Shown in pieces: positions 1-27,788 of a DNA stretch of 64,000 nt. The notes below the pieces were generated by a model. It was given only the letters and a program-made list of their open reading frames with translations. It was not told the DNA's origin and searched no databases. The first letter of the stretch is position 1. Every line of letters starts with the position of its first letter. Both the position numbers and the translations under genes were made by a program. This DNA comes from Nonomuraea roseoviolacea subsp. carminata (GTDB lineage Bacteria > Actinomycetota > Actinomycetes > Streptosporangiales > Streptosporangiaceae): contig NZ_JAMZEC010000001.1 of assembly GCF_024172185.1 (NCBI RefSeq), forward strand, positions 5,476,001 to 5,540,000. Direction: 5' to 3'.

Positions 1-90
1 ATCGCCACGCTGATGCGCGACCTCGACGCGACCAGCAGGTTCCAGGCGGGGGTGGCGGCGGCCAGGAGCTTCCTGCGCAACGCCGGCTGA
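1..90 (+). CDS. 3' end of an unidentified gene (partial)
   Basis: An open frame enters from the left edge and ends at TGA 88-90, giving only the last 29 residues, ending in SFLRNAG. The codons are G/C-rich at the third position, as expected for a real gene here. There is too little sequence to assign a family. It converges on the NifS-like gene, with 23 bases between the two stop codons, so it probably marks the left edge of the cluster or a further cluster gene. Confidence 0.5.
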   Translation: MATLMRDLDATSRFQAGVAAARSFLRNAG

Positions 91-113
91 CCGCCACCCC
101 CGCCTCCACGACG

Positions 114-1283
114 TCAGACGACCTGGTGGCCGCGCATCGCGACGGCCACCCCGGCCAGGCCCCGGGCGCGCTCGACGACCGTCTCCACGCCGGTCACCAG
201 GTCCTCGAACGACATCCGCGGGTCCAGGCAGATCCGGACGGAGCTGTTGGCGTCCTCGGCGTCCACCCCGATGGCGGTCAGCACGTACGAGGGCTCCTGC
301 GACCCGGAGTTGCAGGCCGACCCGGTGGACAGCGCCACCGTGGTCAGGCTGGAGACCAGGCTCTCGCCGCGCACCCCCGGCAGGACCACGTTGAGCACGT
401 GCGGCACGCCGCCCCTCGGGTCGCCGTTCAGGCGCAGGCCCGGGATTCCGGCGGCGAGGATGTCCAGCGCCGTCGCGCGCAGCTCGCGCACCCGCCGCAG
501 GTCCGCCTCGGCCCGCGCCAGCGCCAGCTCCGCCGCCTTGCCCAGGCCCACCACCAGGTGCGTGGGGACGGTGCCGCTGCGCAGCTCGTACTGCCCGCCG
601 CCGAACATGACCGGCCGCAGCCGGTGCCGGATCTCCGGCCGCACGTACAGGGCGCCGACGCCCTTCGGGCCGCGCAGCTTGTGCGCCGACAGCGACAGCA
701 GGTCGATCTCCGCCTCCCGCACGTCGATCGGCACCCGCCCGGCCGCCTGCGCCGCGTCCACGTGCAGCAGGGCGCCCACGTCGTGGCAGAGCGCGGCCAT
801 CGCGTGGACCGGCTGCACGGTGCCGATCTCGCTGTTCACCCAGGCGGCCGTGGCCACCCGCGTGTGCAGGTCGAGCAGCCCGTCGAGGTGGACCAGGTCC
901 ACCTGGCCGTCCGGGCCGACCCGGACCGTCCGCGCGTCCACGCCGCGCGCCGCGAGCGCGCGGCCGACCGCCAGCGACGACTTGTGGTCGGTCGGGCAGA
1001 ACACCCCGTTGACCGGCGCCCGGTCGTCGTGGGCGAACGCGCCGAGCAGCGCGATGTTGTTGCTCTCGGTCGCGCCGGAGGTGAACAGCAGCGCGTCCGG
1101 GTCGGCGCCGACCAGCCGCGCCACCGACTCGGCCGCCGCGTCCACGGCCCGGCGGGCCCGCTTGCCCAGCACGTGCGGCGACGACGGGTTGCCGAACTCC
1201 TCGCGCAGGTACGGCAGCATCGCGTCCAGCACCTCGTCGTCGACGCGGGTGGTGGCGCAGGCGTCCAGGTAGATGACCTTCAT
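114..1283 (-). CDS. NifS/IscS-like cysteine desulfurase (class V PLP enzyme)
   Basis: 389 aa, full length for the family. Visible landmarks are the N-terminal YLDACATT, the SGATESNN cofactor loop, His100, HVDAAQ with Asp176 (pyridine-nitrogen contact), SAHKLRGPKG with Lys202 (internal aldimine), and STGSACNSG with Cys324 placed as the persulfide-forming cysteine. Known family chemistry is removal of sulfur from cysteine to give alanine and an enzyme persulfide; some relatives act as C-S lyases or epimerases. It lies 4 bases after the unknown 300-aa gene with a GGAG ribosome site, as the last gene of a three-gene minus-strand operon with a condensation protein. I infer a pathway role (sulfur donation or processing of a cysteine residue) rather than housekeeping Fe-S assembly, because no isc/suf partners are present. 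Confidence 0.9.
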   Translation of the reverse strand: MKVIYLDACATTRVDDEVLDAMLPYLREEFGNPSSPHVLGKRARRAVDAAAESVARLVGADPDALLFTSGATESNNIALLGAFAHDDRAPVNGVFCPTDHKSSLAVGRALAARGVDARTVRVGPDGQVDLVHLDGLLDLHTRVATAAWVNSEIGTVQPVHAMAALCHDVGALLHVDAAQAAGRVPIDVREAEIDLLSLSAHKLRGPKGVGALYVRPEIRHRLRPVMFGGGQYELRSGTVPTHLVVGLGKAAELALARAEADLRRVRELRATALDILAAGIPGLRLNGDPRGGVPHVLNVVLPGVRGESLVSSLTTVALSTGSACNSGSQEPSYVLTAIGVDAEDANSSVRICLDPRMSFEDLVTGVETVVERARGLAGVAVAMRGHQVV

Positions 1284-1287
1284 GGCG

Positions 1288-2190
1288 TCAGCTCCTGAGG
1301 GTGCTGACGGTGACGAGCTTGGCGTAGATGTCGTCGGTGGACATCTCGCCGCTGCCGCCCGGGTCGGCGATCACCACGCGCATGTCCGGCAGGCCGTACA
1401 GGTTGAGCGCGATGTCCACGCCCGTCTGGACCGGCATCAGGCACTCGCCCGGCGCGAAGATCAGCAGGTTGCGGTAGCCGGCCTTGTGCACCTCCGACAC
1501 CATCTCGGTGATCTCGCCCGCGCAGCCGGTGATGCCGCAGCTGATCAGCGTGCGGTAGTTGCCGTCGGCGTCCACGAACGCCACCTCGGCGTCGCGCCGC
1601 CCGGTGTCGTCGGCGGCGTCGAGGTAGCGCTTCTCCAGCAGGCCCTGCTTGACTAAGCGGTCGGCGGCCTTCTGGAAGCGGTACTTCAGCCACGTCTCGG
1701 GGAAGGCGAGCTGGTGCTTGCGGCTCGGCAGCACCAGCTCGGCGGGCAGGCCGTAGTCGCACAGCGCCTTCTCGTACGAGGTGGGCAGCGTGGTGAAGCC
1801 CTCGAAGAACTCCGCCCGCAGCTCGCTGGCCGGGCGGCCGTGGGCCGGCACGTACTGCCAGTCGTTGATCAGCAGGAGCAGCCGGCCGGAGACGCCCGCC
1901 TCGGCGTACTCGCCCAGCAGGTCGAGCGACAGCTCCCACGTGTAGCCCGGGAAGATGCCGACGCGGCCCGCCACGCGGCGGCGCATGGTCTCGTCCTTCT
2001 GCTCCTCGACGACGCCCGGCACGAGCCGGCCGGTCGCCTCGTCCTCGAACAGCATGAAGTGCCCGCCCATGACGACCAGGTCGCCGAGGCCGGAGGCGGG
2101 CAGCTCGCGGGCGATCGCGTCGCGGAGCTCCTGCTCCGAGGCGACCAGCCGGTGCGTCTTGGTCACTCGGTCGGTGACGGCGTGGTTCAT
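1288..2190 (-). CDS. unrecognised 300-aa cytoplasmic protein of the condensation/NifS operon
   Basis: 300 aa with no signal peptide or membrane segment. I do not recognise the family. Possible landmarks are three cysteines near the C terminus (Cys218 and Cys223 in SCGITGCAGE, Cys250 in APGECLMP), a VVMGGHFMLF stretch near residue 40 and a Tyr/Trp-rich middle. Its ATG overlaps the stop of the condensation gene by four bases (ATGA) and the NifS-like gene follows 4 bases later, so all three are probably made together. The paired cysteines beside a desulfurase suggest a sulfur acceptor or carrier, but that is only inference. Leu179 is encoded by TTA, a rare codon in this DNA, so translation may depend on a bldA-type tRNA. 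Confidence 0.8.
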   Translation of the reverse strand: MNHAVTDRVTKTHRLVASEQELRDAIARELPASGLGDLVVMGGHFMLFEDEATGRLVPGVVEEQKDETMRRRVAGRVGIFPGYTWELSLDLLGEYAEAGVSGRLLLLINDWQYVPAHGRPASELRAEFFEGFTTLPTSYEKALCDYGLPAELVLPSRKHQLAFPETWLKYRFQKAADRLVKQGLLEKRYLDAADDTGRRDAEVAFVDADGNYRTLISCGITGCAGEITEMVSEVHKAGYRNLLIFAPGECLMPVQTGVDIALNLYGLPDMRVVIADPGGSGEMSTDDIYAKLVTVSTLRS

Positions 2191-3899
2191 GGCTTCACTC
2201 CGAGTCGCGTGAGATCTGATGGACGGTGGCGCTCCGCGAGCGGCCGGATCGGGACGAGCCGGTCGGCGAGGACGCCCAGCGGGACCGGCCCGGCGAGCTG
2301 CCGGAGGGTCAGGCCCTGCCAGCCGCGCTCGCGGAGCTCGGCCAGCACCCGGGGGATGCGCAGGGCGCGGCCTCCGGCGAGGGTGTAACTGTCGGAGAGG
2401 TCGAGGCGGGACAGCCCGTTGACGACCCGGACGGCGGCGGAGAGGTCATGGGCGGCCTCCTCGCCGATCATGGGCCCGCCGGTCGAGACGTGGTCTGTCG
2501 AGGTGTGGTCCGGTGGGGCGGGCCGGCTCGGCGGGGGCGGTTCGGGCAGGGCGGCCAGCCGGGCGACGTCGCCGAGGCGCGGGCCGCCCTCCGGGTCGGC
2601 GTCGCAGGCGAGGATCAGGGCCTCGTGGCCGCGCAGGAACGCCTCCACGGCCGCCGCGTCCATCACCGGCGAGGCCGCCTGCAGCGACACGGCGACCGCG
2701 TCGCGCCACTCGTCCACCCGCAGGTACGCCTCGGACCCGGCGTGCGCCCACGCCTCCGGGACCGGGTGCCAGGTGAAGGCGGTGCGCCGGCCCCCGTAGT
2801 CCTTGGAGCGCTGCTTGATGAAGTTGACCTCCGGCCCGAGCCGCACCTCCCGGCCGCGCCGCGACCCCTCCCGGGACACCAGTTCGACCACCTCGTCGTA
2901 CGGCAGGTAGGAGTGCTCCTTGGCCCGCGCGAAGGCGGCGGCCACGCGGCCCAGCAGGTCGCCGAACGCCGGGTCGCCGGAGCAGTCCACGCGCACCAAC
3001 GTCGGCGAGAACATGCAGGTCAGGACGTCCGGGTACGGGTGCGACTCGCGGTTGCTGACGAACGACAGGTGGCTCACCGACGCGAGGCCGGTGTAGGCGG
3101 CGGTCAGCGCGGTGTGGGCGGCCAGGTGGACCAGCGACGGCCACACCCCGTGCCGGGCGGCGATCCGGCGGGTCGCGTCCAGCAGGGCGGGCGAGGTCAG
3201 CGAGGCGTGCCGGGCCGGCGGCTCGTCCGTCGTGAGGACGCTCCGGCGGCGGGCGGCGTACGGGTCCGCGGGCAGCGCCGCGACCTCCTCCTGCCAGTAC
3301 GCGATCGACCGGGCGGCCACCACCGTGGCGTCGGCCGACGTCTCGTGGCGGGCCAGGTCGGACGGCTGGTGGCGCACCGGCATGACCGTGGCGGGGCGGC
3401 GGGCGGCCAGGGCGGCGCCCTGCGTGCGCAGCTCGCGCTTCAGCTCGCCGAGCGTCCACACGTCCACGGCCAGGTGGTTGAGCACCAGGACGACCCGCTT
3501 GGCCACGCCGCCGGCGGTGATGACGGCCGCGCGCAGCGGCCACTCGCCCGCCAGGTCGAACGGCCGGGTGCTCAGCTCCTCGACCACCTCGGCGGGCGCG
3601 GGCGTGCCGTCCCGCTCCACGGTGACCTCGCGCAGCTTCAGGGCGCCCGGCGGGTGGATCCGCTGCACGGGCCCGGTGCCGGGCTCGCCGGCGTCCAGGT
3701 GGTACGTGGTGCGCAGCGTCTCGTGCCGCCGTACCAGGTGGGTGAGCATCGCCTGGCAGTGGCCGGGCGTGACGCCGGCCGGCACGTCGAGGGTGAGGAC
3801 GATGTGCGTCTCGTGCTGGTGCCCGGGCGGGAGCTGGTGGACGCGCAACCAGATGTAGCGCTGCCCCCAGCACAGGTTCGCGGTTCTCACAGCGGACAA
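2187..3899 (-). CDS. free-standing NRPS condensation-domain protein with a degenerate C-terminal carrier-like domain
   Basis: 570 aa from a TTG at 3899, preceded by GGAGG five bases upstream. A GTG three codons further in is an alternative, and longer in-frame starts would run into the divergent promoter and the carrier gene. Residues ~5-440 are a condensation fold beginning CWGQRYIW. The catalytic motif reads NHLAVDV instead of HHxxxDG: the second His (His142) and the Asp remain, while the first His and the Gly are changed. After a Pro-rich linker, residues ~470-560 look like a PCP (SYTLAGGRALRI for the usual FFxLGGHSL), but the phosphopantetheine Ser is Ala512. It probably joins acyl and aminoacyl carrier-bound groups. 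It leads the operon with the unknown protein and NifS homologue. Confidence 0.8.
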   Translation of the reverse strand: MSAVRTANLCWGQRYIWLRVHQLPPGHQHETHIVLTLDVPAGVTPGHCQAMLTHLVRRHETLRTTYHLDAGEPGTGPVQRIHPPGALKLREVTVERDGTPAPAEVVEELSTRPFDLAGEWPLRAAVITAGGVAKRVVLVLNHLAVDVWTLGELKRELRTQGAALAARRPATVMPVRHQPSDLARHETSADATVVAARSIAYWQEEVAALPADPYAARRRSVLTTDEPPARHASLTSPALLDATRRIAARHGVWPSLVHLAAHTALTAAYTGLASVSHLSFVSNRESHPYPDVLTCMFSPTLVRVDCSGDPAFGDLLGRVAAAFARAKEHSYLPYDEVVELVSREGSRRGREVRLGPEVNFIKQRSKDYGGRRTAFTWHPVPEAWAHAGSEAYLRVDEWRDAVAVSLQAASPVMDAAAVEAFLRGHEALILACDADPEGGPRLGDVARLAALPEPPPPSRPAPPDHTSTDHVSTGGPMIGEEAAHDLSAAVRVVNGLSRLDLSDSYTLAGGRALRIPRVLAELRERGWQGLTLRQLAGPVPLGVLADRLVPIRPLAERHRPSDLTRLGVKP

Positions 3900-4103
3900 C
3901 TCGGCCTCCACCGCCGGTGATCGTCGGACTACCGAATAAATCGAGGATTGGCTTTTCCCGGGACCGTGACAAGCGGGCCGCGCTGACAGCTTGGACGTGC
4001 GACAACCTGCCAGCGTGCTCTTTCCCGGTCGTCTTGACCGGGGCCGCGCCATTCCCGGAGTCTTTTCTGCGAATGGATTTTTCTGGCAGATTGGCGGATG
4101 ACG
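3900..4103. promoter_or_regulatory. divergent promoter region
   Basis: 204 bases between the minus-strand condensation gene and the plus-strand carrier gene, with AT-rich patches (around 3930-3960 and 4060-4090) that stand out in GC-rich DNA. It must carry promoters for both directions. A TTGACC at about 4036 is a possible plus-strand -35 box, but no convincing -10 pairs with it. It shares a 12-base motif with the other divergent region of the cluster. Confidence 0.5.
3932..3943 (+). promoter_or_regulatory. shared motif CCGAATAAAYCG, copy 1
   Basis: CCGAATAAATCG lies 33 bases upstream of the condensation-gene start. The same motif with one C/T difference recurs at 7558-7569 in the second divergent promoter region. 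Such an AT-rich 12-mer is rare by chance in this DNA, so it may be an operator or promoter element common to both control regions. Confidence 0.35.
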
Positions 4104-4361
4104 ATGTCTGAAATTCCGAGCCAGTTCCAGAGCCTTCTGCGCGCGCATCTGCCGTACGCCGACTCGGCGGAGCTGTCCGCGCGGGACGAGCTCGCCGGCC
4201 TCGGCCTCGACTCGATGGGCGTCGTGCGGCTGCTGGTCGACATCGAGAACGGCTACGCGGTCGAGCTGCCCGACGACCTCCTCGACGAGTCGACGTTCGC
4301 GACGGTCGGCTCGCTCTGGCAGGCGCTCACGACGCTCCCGGCGTTCCCGCCGGTCCGCTGA
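4104..4361 (+). CDS. free-standing acyl/peptidyl carrier protein
   Basis: 85 aa from the ATG at 4104, placed 6 bases after GGCGG; an in-frame ATG at 4098 would add two residues but leaves no ribosome-site spacing. The sequence has the carrier signature LGLDSMGVVRLL, with the Ser as phosphopantetheine site, between predicted helices, and is the normal length for a discrete carrier. LGLDSM is more like a DltC or stand-alone ACP than an NRPS-embedded PCP. It lies on the opposite strand to the adenylation and condensation genes on either side. It is the obvious candidate to hold the amino acid activated by the adenylation enzyme (4423-5979) and offer it to the condensation proteins. Loading would need the Sfp-type transferase at 46673-47413. 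Confidence 0.85.
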   Translation: MSEIPSQFQSLLRAHLPYADSAELSARDELAGLGLDSMGVVRLLVDIENGYAVELPDDLLDESTFATVGSLWQALTTLPAFPPVR

Positions 4362-4370
4362 GGCGCGTCG

Positions 4371-4402
4371 AAGGGCGGGGGCCGGTCACCGGCCCCCGCC
4401 TT
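4371..4402. terminator. bidirectional hairpin terminator
   Basis: A perfect 13-bp inverted repeat (4374-4386 with 4388-4400, one base between) flanked by AAG on the left and CTT on the right. It lies between the convergent carrier and adenylation genes, 12 bases after the carrier stop. A very stable GC hairpin at a convergent gene junction is typical of actinomycete terminators. Confidence 0.8.
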
Positions 4403-4422
4403 CGCGTGCCCGTCGACGTTCG

Positions 4423-5979
4423 TCAGGTCCGGAGCGTCGTGGCCAGCGCGCGGCGGTCCACCTTGCCGTTGGCGTTCAGCGGCAGCTCGCCCAGCACGGT
4501 CACCGAGCGCGGCACCATGTAGCCCGGCAGGACCTCCGCGACGCCCCTGACCAGCGCCACCGGGTCGAGGCCCCGGCCCGTGCAGGCCGCCTCCAGCTCC
4601 AGCTCGCCGTCCGCCCCGGGCAGCGCCAGCACCACCGCCTCGTCCACGCCCGGCCTGGCGCGCAGCGCCGCCTCCACCTCGCCCAGCTCCACCCGGTGCC
4701 CCGACACCTTGACCTGCTGGTCCAGCCGTCCCAGGTGGACGAGGACGCCGTCGCGCCAGGCGACCCGGTCGCCGGTGCGGTACCACAGGTCGTCCGCCAT
4801 GACCCCGGCCGCCTCGGCGGGCACGGCCCGCTCGCCGTCGAAGGCGACGAAACGCCCCTCGTTGACCGCCGGGTCCGTGTACCCGGGGAAGCGCTGCACC
4901 CCGCGCAGGCACAGCTCGCCCTCCGCCGCCGGCCGCCCGTCCGGGTCCAGCACGGCGTGCCGCACCCCCGGGTACGGCAGGCCGATCGGCACGGTGCCGT
5001 TGGGCGTCCGCGGCCAGCGGGCCCGGTCGGCGGGCAGGCGGTACTCGGCGCAGGAGATGGTCAGCTCGGTCGGCCCGTACAGGTTCTCCAGCACGCTGCC
5101 CGGAGCGGCCTCCCGCCAGGCGTCGGCCTGCCGCAGCGTCAGCGGCTCCCCGCAGAACAGGCTCCAGCGCAGCGACGGCATCGAGCCGGGGGCCAGCCGG
5201 CGCAGCCGCAGGGCGAGCGAGACCACCGACGGCACCGAGAACCAGTGCGTCAGCCGCTCCCTGGCCACGAACGCCACCGGTTTGAGCAGGTCGTACCGGC
5301 TCGGCACGACCAGCGTGGCCCCGCCGCCCCAGGTGGCGAACATGTCGAACACCGACAGGTCGAAGGTCAGGTCGAACGTCTGCGACGTCCGGTCGCCCGG
5401 GCCCAGCCCGTACCGGGGGACGACGTGCGACAGGTACGCGCCGACCGAGCGGTGCCGCAGCGGGACGCCCTTGGGCGCGCCCGTCGAGCCCGAGGTGAAC
5501 AGCACGTAGGCCAGGCCGTCCACCCCGTCCGGCGGCGCGAGCGGCTCCGCCCGGTCGCCGCCGAGGTCGTCCAGGGTGAGGGCGAGCACCGGAGCGGGGA
5601 ACGGCGGCAGCGGCCCGCGCGCGGCGTCGGCCAGGACGACGTCCAGGCCGGCGGCCCCGGCGACGGCCAGGTTGCGCGCCGGCGGCATGGCGGGGTTGAG
5701 GGGGACCGCGGTGGCGCCGATCCGCTGGATGGCCAGGTAGCCGGCGTAGGCCAGGGTGTCGCGCGCCGCGTACAGGCCCACCCGCGCCGGACGCCCGCGG
5801 GGGCCGGCCCCGAGGATGCGCGCGGCCAGGCGGGCGGCCAGGTCGTCCAGCTCGGCGTAGGTGTGGCGGGCGCCGCCCGCCTCCAACGCCACCCGGTGGC
5901 CGAAGCGCGCCACGGAGCCGGCGAACCACTGGTGCAGGGTGCGTTCCACAGGTGTCTCCAAGGTGGCCGTGGCGGTCAC
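4423..5979 (-). CDS. free-standing NRPS adenylation enzyme (amino acid activation)
   Basis: 518 aa from a GTG that overlaps the TGA of the upstream condensation gene (GTGA), so translation is coupled. It is a complete A domain: LFTSGSTGAPKG (A3), FDLSVFDMF (A4), NLYGPTE (A5), GELCLRG (A6), YRTGD (A7), LGRLDQQVKVSGHRVELGE (A8) and NANGKVDR with the catalytic Lys (A10). No carrier domain is attached, so it must load a partner in trans, most simply the carrier at 4104-4361. Hand-aligned specificity residues read roughly D-L-F-S-L-C-L-I-S-K. From memory the closest canonical pattern is the cysteine code (DLYNLSLIWK), but DltA-like D-alanine ligases also share FDLSV, so the substrate is uncertain. 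Confidence 0.9.
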   Translation of the reverse strand: MTATATLETPVERTLHQWFAGSVARFGHRVALEAGGARHTYAELDDLAARLAARILGAGPRGRPARVGLYAARDTLAYAGYLAIQRIGATAVPLNPAMPPARNLAVAGAAGLDVVLADAARGPLPPFPAPVLALTLDDLGGDRAEPLAPPDGVDGLAYVLFTSGSTGAPKGVPLRHRSVGAYLSHVVPRYGLGPGDRTSQTFDLTFDLSVFDMFATWGGGATLVVPSRYDLLKPVAFVARERLTHWFSVPSVVSLALRLRRLAPGSMPSLRWSLFCGEPLTLRQADAWREAAPGSVLENLYGPTELTISCAEYRLPADRARWPRTPNGTVPIGLPYPGVRHAVLDPDGRPAAEGELCLRGVQRFPGYTDPAVNEGRFVAFDGERAVPAEAAGVMADDLWYRTGDRVAWRDGVLVHLGRLDQQVKVSGHRVELGEVEAALRARPGVDEAVVLALPGADGELELEAACTGRGLDPVALVRGVAEVLPGYMVPRSVTVLGELPLNANGKVDRRALATTLRT

Positions 5980-7340
5980 GAGGGCGGGTCGGGGAGGTCG
6001 CGGGGGAAGAGCGACGGCGGCAGGTCGCGGCCGGGCCCCTCCCACAGGTCGGCCAGGCGCCGGTCCGGGTCGGCGACCGCGAGCTGCGCGCCCAGCGCCA
6101 GCGTCCGCATGATGTCCGTCATCGCCTCGGCGGGCAGCACCTCGGGGTCGGCCAGCATGAGCACACTGGTACGGCCGCCCTGCACCGCCACCCGCACCCG
6201 GAACGCCTGCCCGTACTGCTGCGCCAGCGGCGTCCAGGCCAGCTCGGCCGGGCTCTTGTCGGCCGGGTCCGAGGGCCGGCGGTCCACCTGGATGTAGTTG
6301 AACCAGGCCCGGAACAGGTGGTTCACCCAGCAGTCGTGCCCGGGGTCGGTGTCTGCCTCGGCCGAAGCGATCTCGGCGATCCGGTCGAAGTCGTAACAGG
6401 AGTACCGGTAGGCCCGCGCGCCCGCCCAGTGCAGCCGCCTGATGTGCTCGGCCAGCGTGGCGCCGGGATCGACGGCGGTGACGAACGGGATGAGCTGGTT
6501 CATCGTGCCCACGTTGTGCTGGTCCTCCTGGGCGAACCGGTTGGAGGACATCAGGCTCATCGTCACCCGCTCGGTGCCCAGGTGACGGGCCAGCCCGGCG
6601 GCCACGAACGCCATCACCACGGCCGGCGCGGTGACCCCGTGCCGGCGTCCCGCCTCGGCCGCCAGCCCGCCGAGGCGCCGCGAGTGCAGCGTCAGCTCCA
6701 GCCGGTTGCGCTTCACCCGGGCCGGCAGCGTGGGCAGCCCGTCCATCAGCCCCTGGGCCAGCACGTCCCGCCAGTAGCGCTCGGAGCTCTCCTGCCGGGG
6801 CCGCCAGGACTCCTCGCGCTGGCGCCGCGCCAGCTCGCGCGGCGTGAACCCCGTCGCGGCGGTGGCGCCCGGGTCGGCCAGCAGCGCCTTGAACTGGTCC
6901 TGCAGGTGGTGGATCGACCACAGGTCCAGGATGAGGTGGGAGAAGGCCAGGCTGATGTACAGGGGCGCGCCGCCGGTGCTCACCAGCCGGGCCCGCCAGT
7001 TCAGGTCGCCGCTCATCGCGAACGGCTCGGCCACCAGCTCCGCCTTCGTCTGCTCGTGCTCGCCCGGGTCGGTGACCACCCGGTCCACCCGCTCGACCGG
7101 CAGGCTCACCGCGTCGTGGACCACCTGCGCCGGCCGGTCACCGCGCGGGTGGTAGGTGGTGCGCAGCGCCTCGTGCCGGTCCACCAGCCGCCCGAGAGTC
7201 GTCGTGACCTGCTCGTTCGTCAGGCCCCGCAGGTCCCACGTCGTGGCCAGGTTGGCCTCGTGCAGCCAGTCCTCCGGATACCGCTCGATCTCCCGCCAGC
7301 TGAAGAGCTGGCCGTTGCTGAGAGGTGCCTCGACGGACAT
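5976..7340 (-). CDS. free-standing NRPS condensation-domain protein
   Basis: 454 aa from the ATG at 7340, which has a strong GGGAGGAGA ribosome site; an in-frame ATG at 7379 lacks one. The protein is a single condensation fold: LSNGQLFSWREIE at the start, RHEALRTTYH (a C2-type motif), then SHLILDL at residues 134-140 for the catalytic HHxxxDG. His135 and Asp139 are kept; the first His is Ser and the Gly is Leu. The same pattern of change occurs in the other condensation protein, so the two may form a subfamily or heteromeric pair. It is first gene of a coupled pair with the adenylation enzyme. Likely roles are chain release by amide or ester bond formation, or making an aminoacyl-carrier derivative. 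Confidence 0.85.
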   Translation of the reverse strand: MSVEAPLSNGQLFSWREIERYPEDWLHEANLATTWDLRGLTNEQVTTTLGRLVDRHEALRTTYHPRGDRPAQVVHDAVSLPVERVDRVVTDPGEHEQTKAELVAEPFAMSGDLNWRARLVSTGGAPLYISLAFSHLILDLWSIHHLQDQFKALLADPGATAATGFTPRELARRQREESWRPRQESSERYWRDVLAQGLMDGLPTLPARVKRNRLELTLHSRRLGGLAAEAGRRHGVTAPAVVMAFVAAGLARHLGTERVTMSLMSSNRFAQEDQHNVGTMNQLIPFVTAVDPGATLAEHIRRLHWAGARAYRYSCYDFDRIAEIASAEADTDPGHDCWVNHLFRAWFNYIQVDRRPSDPADKSPAELAWTPLAQQYGQAFRVRVAVQGGRTSVLMLADPEVLPAEAMTDIMRTLALGAQLAVADPDRRLADLWEGPGRDLPPSLFPRDLPDPPS

Positions 7341-7415
7341 GTGGTCTCCTCCCGGCGGCTTTCTCCGTCCGTAATTCATTGCGTGCGCGAACGCCCGGGG
7401 TCAAGGCCGCCGGCG

Positions 7416-7433
7416 GTGGCCGGCGCTGGCCAC
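7416..7433. promoter_or_regulatory. 18-bp palindrome, possible operator
   Basis: GTGGCC and GGCCAC arms separated by six bases. A further GGCCAC follows at 7444-7449 in direct orientation. The location in the divergent region fits a dimeric regulator, but short GC palindromes are common in such DNA. Confidence 0.3.
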
Positions 7434-7557
7434 TAACGGCGGCCACAAGGTGCCAGTCGGCGACCGTGTCCCCGAAATGGAGCACCGCCTTAGTGTCTTA
7501 TCGACAACTATGCGGGAGCCGCTGAACCAAATGCCGCGGAGCATTTCTCCGGGCCGT

Positions 7558-7569
7558 CCGAATAAACCG
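7558..7569 (+). promoter_or_regulatory. shared motif CCGAATAAAYCG, copy 2
   Basis: CCGAATAAACCG, 45 bases upstream of the first PKS gene. It matches 3932-3943 at 11 of 12 positions. It could be a coordinated control element for the two divergent transcription units. Confidence 0.35.
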
Positions 7570-7614
7570 GCGGCGCCATGGCGAATGGCGCCCGAGGCTT
7601 GAGGTGGCGCATTG

Positions 7615-22384
<14,770 letters not shown>

Positions 22385-22414
22385 CGCCTGACTCCCGCGA
22401 CGAAGGGTTGATTG

Positions 22415-27754
<5,340 letters not shown>

Positions 27755-27788
27755 CCCCGTGACGCCCACGACCGGAAAGGCACGCCCG

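Larger units (their letters stand above)
7341..7614. promoter_or_regulatory. main divergent control region of the cluster
   Basis: 274 bases between the condensation/adenylation pair and the PKS operon, the longest gene-free stretch in the window. It holds an 18-base palindrome (7416-7433), AT-richer patches around 7485-7510 and 7555-7567, and the second copy of the shared 12-base motif. No regulator gene adjoins it. I could not fix -10 and -35 boxes with confidence. Confidence 0.5.

Noticed and set aside
3900..4148. Longer start for the second condensation gene at 4148
   Set aside because: It would cross the divergent promoter and overlap the start of the carrier gene in antisense; the added 83 residues have no condensation-domain similarity and atypical composition.
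7341..7379. Start at 7379 for the first condensation gene
   Set aside because: The ATG at 7340 directly follows GGGAGGAGA, whereas the upstream ATG has no ribosome site.
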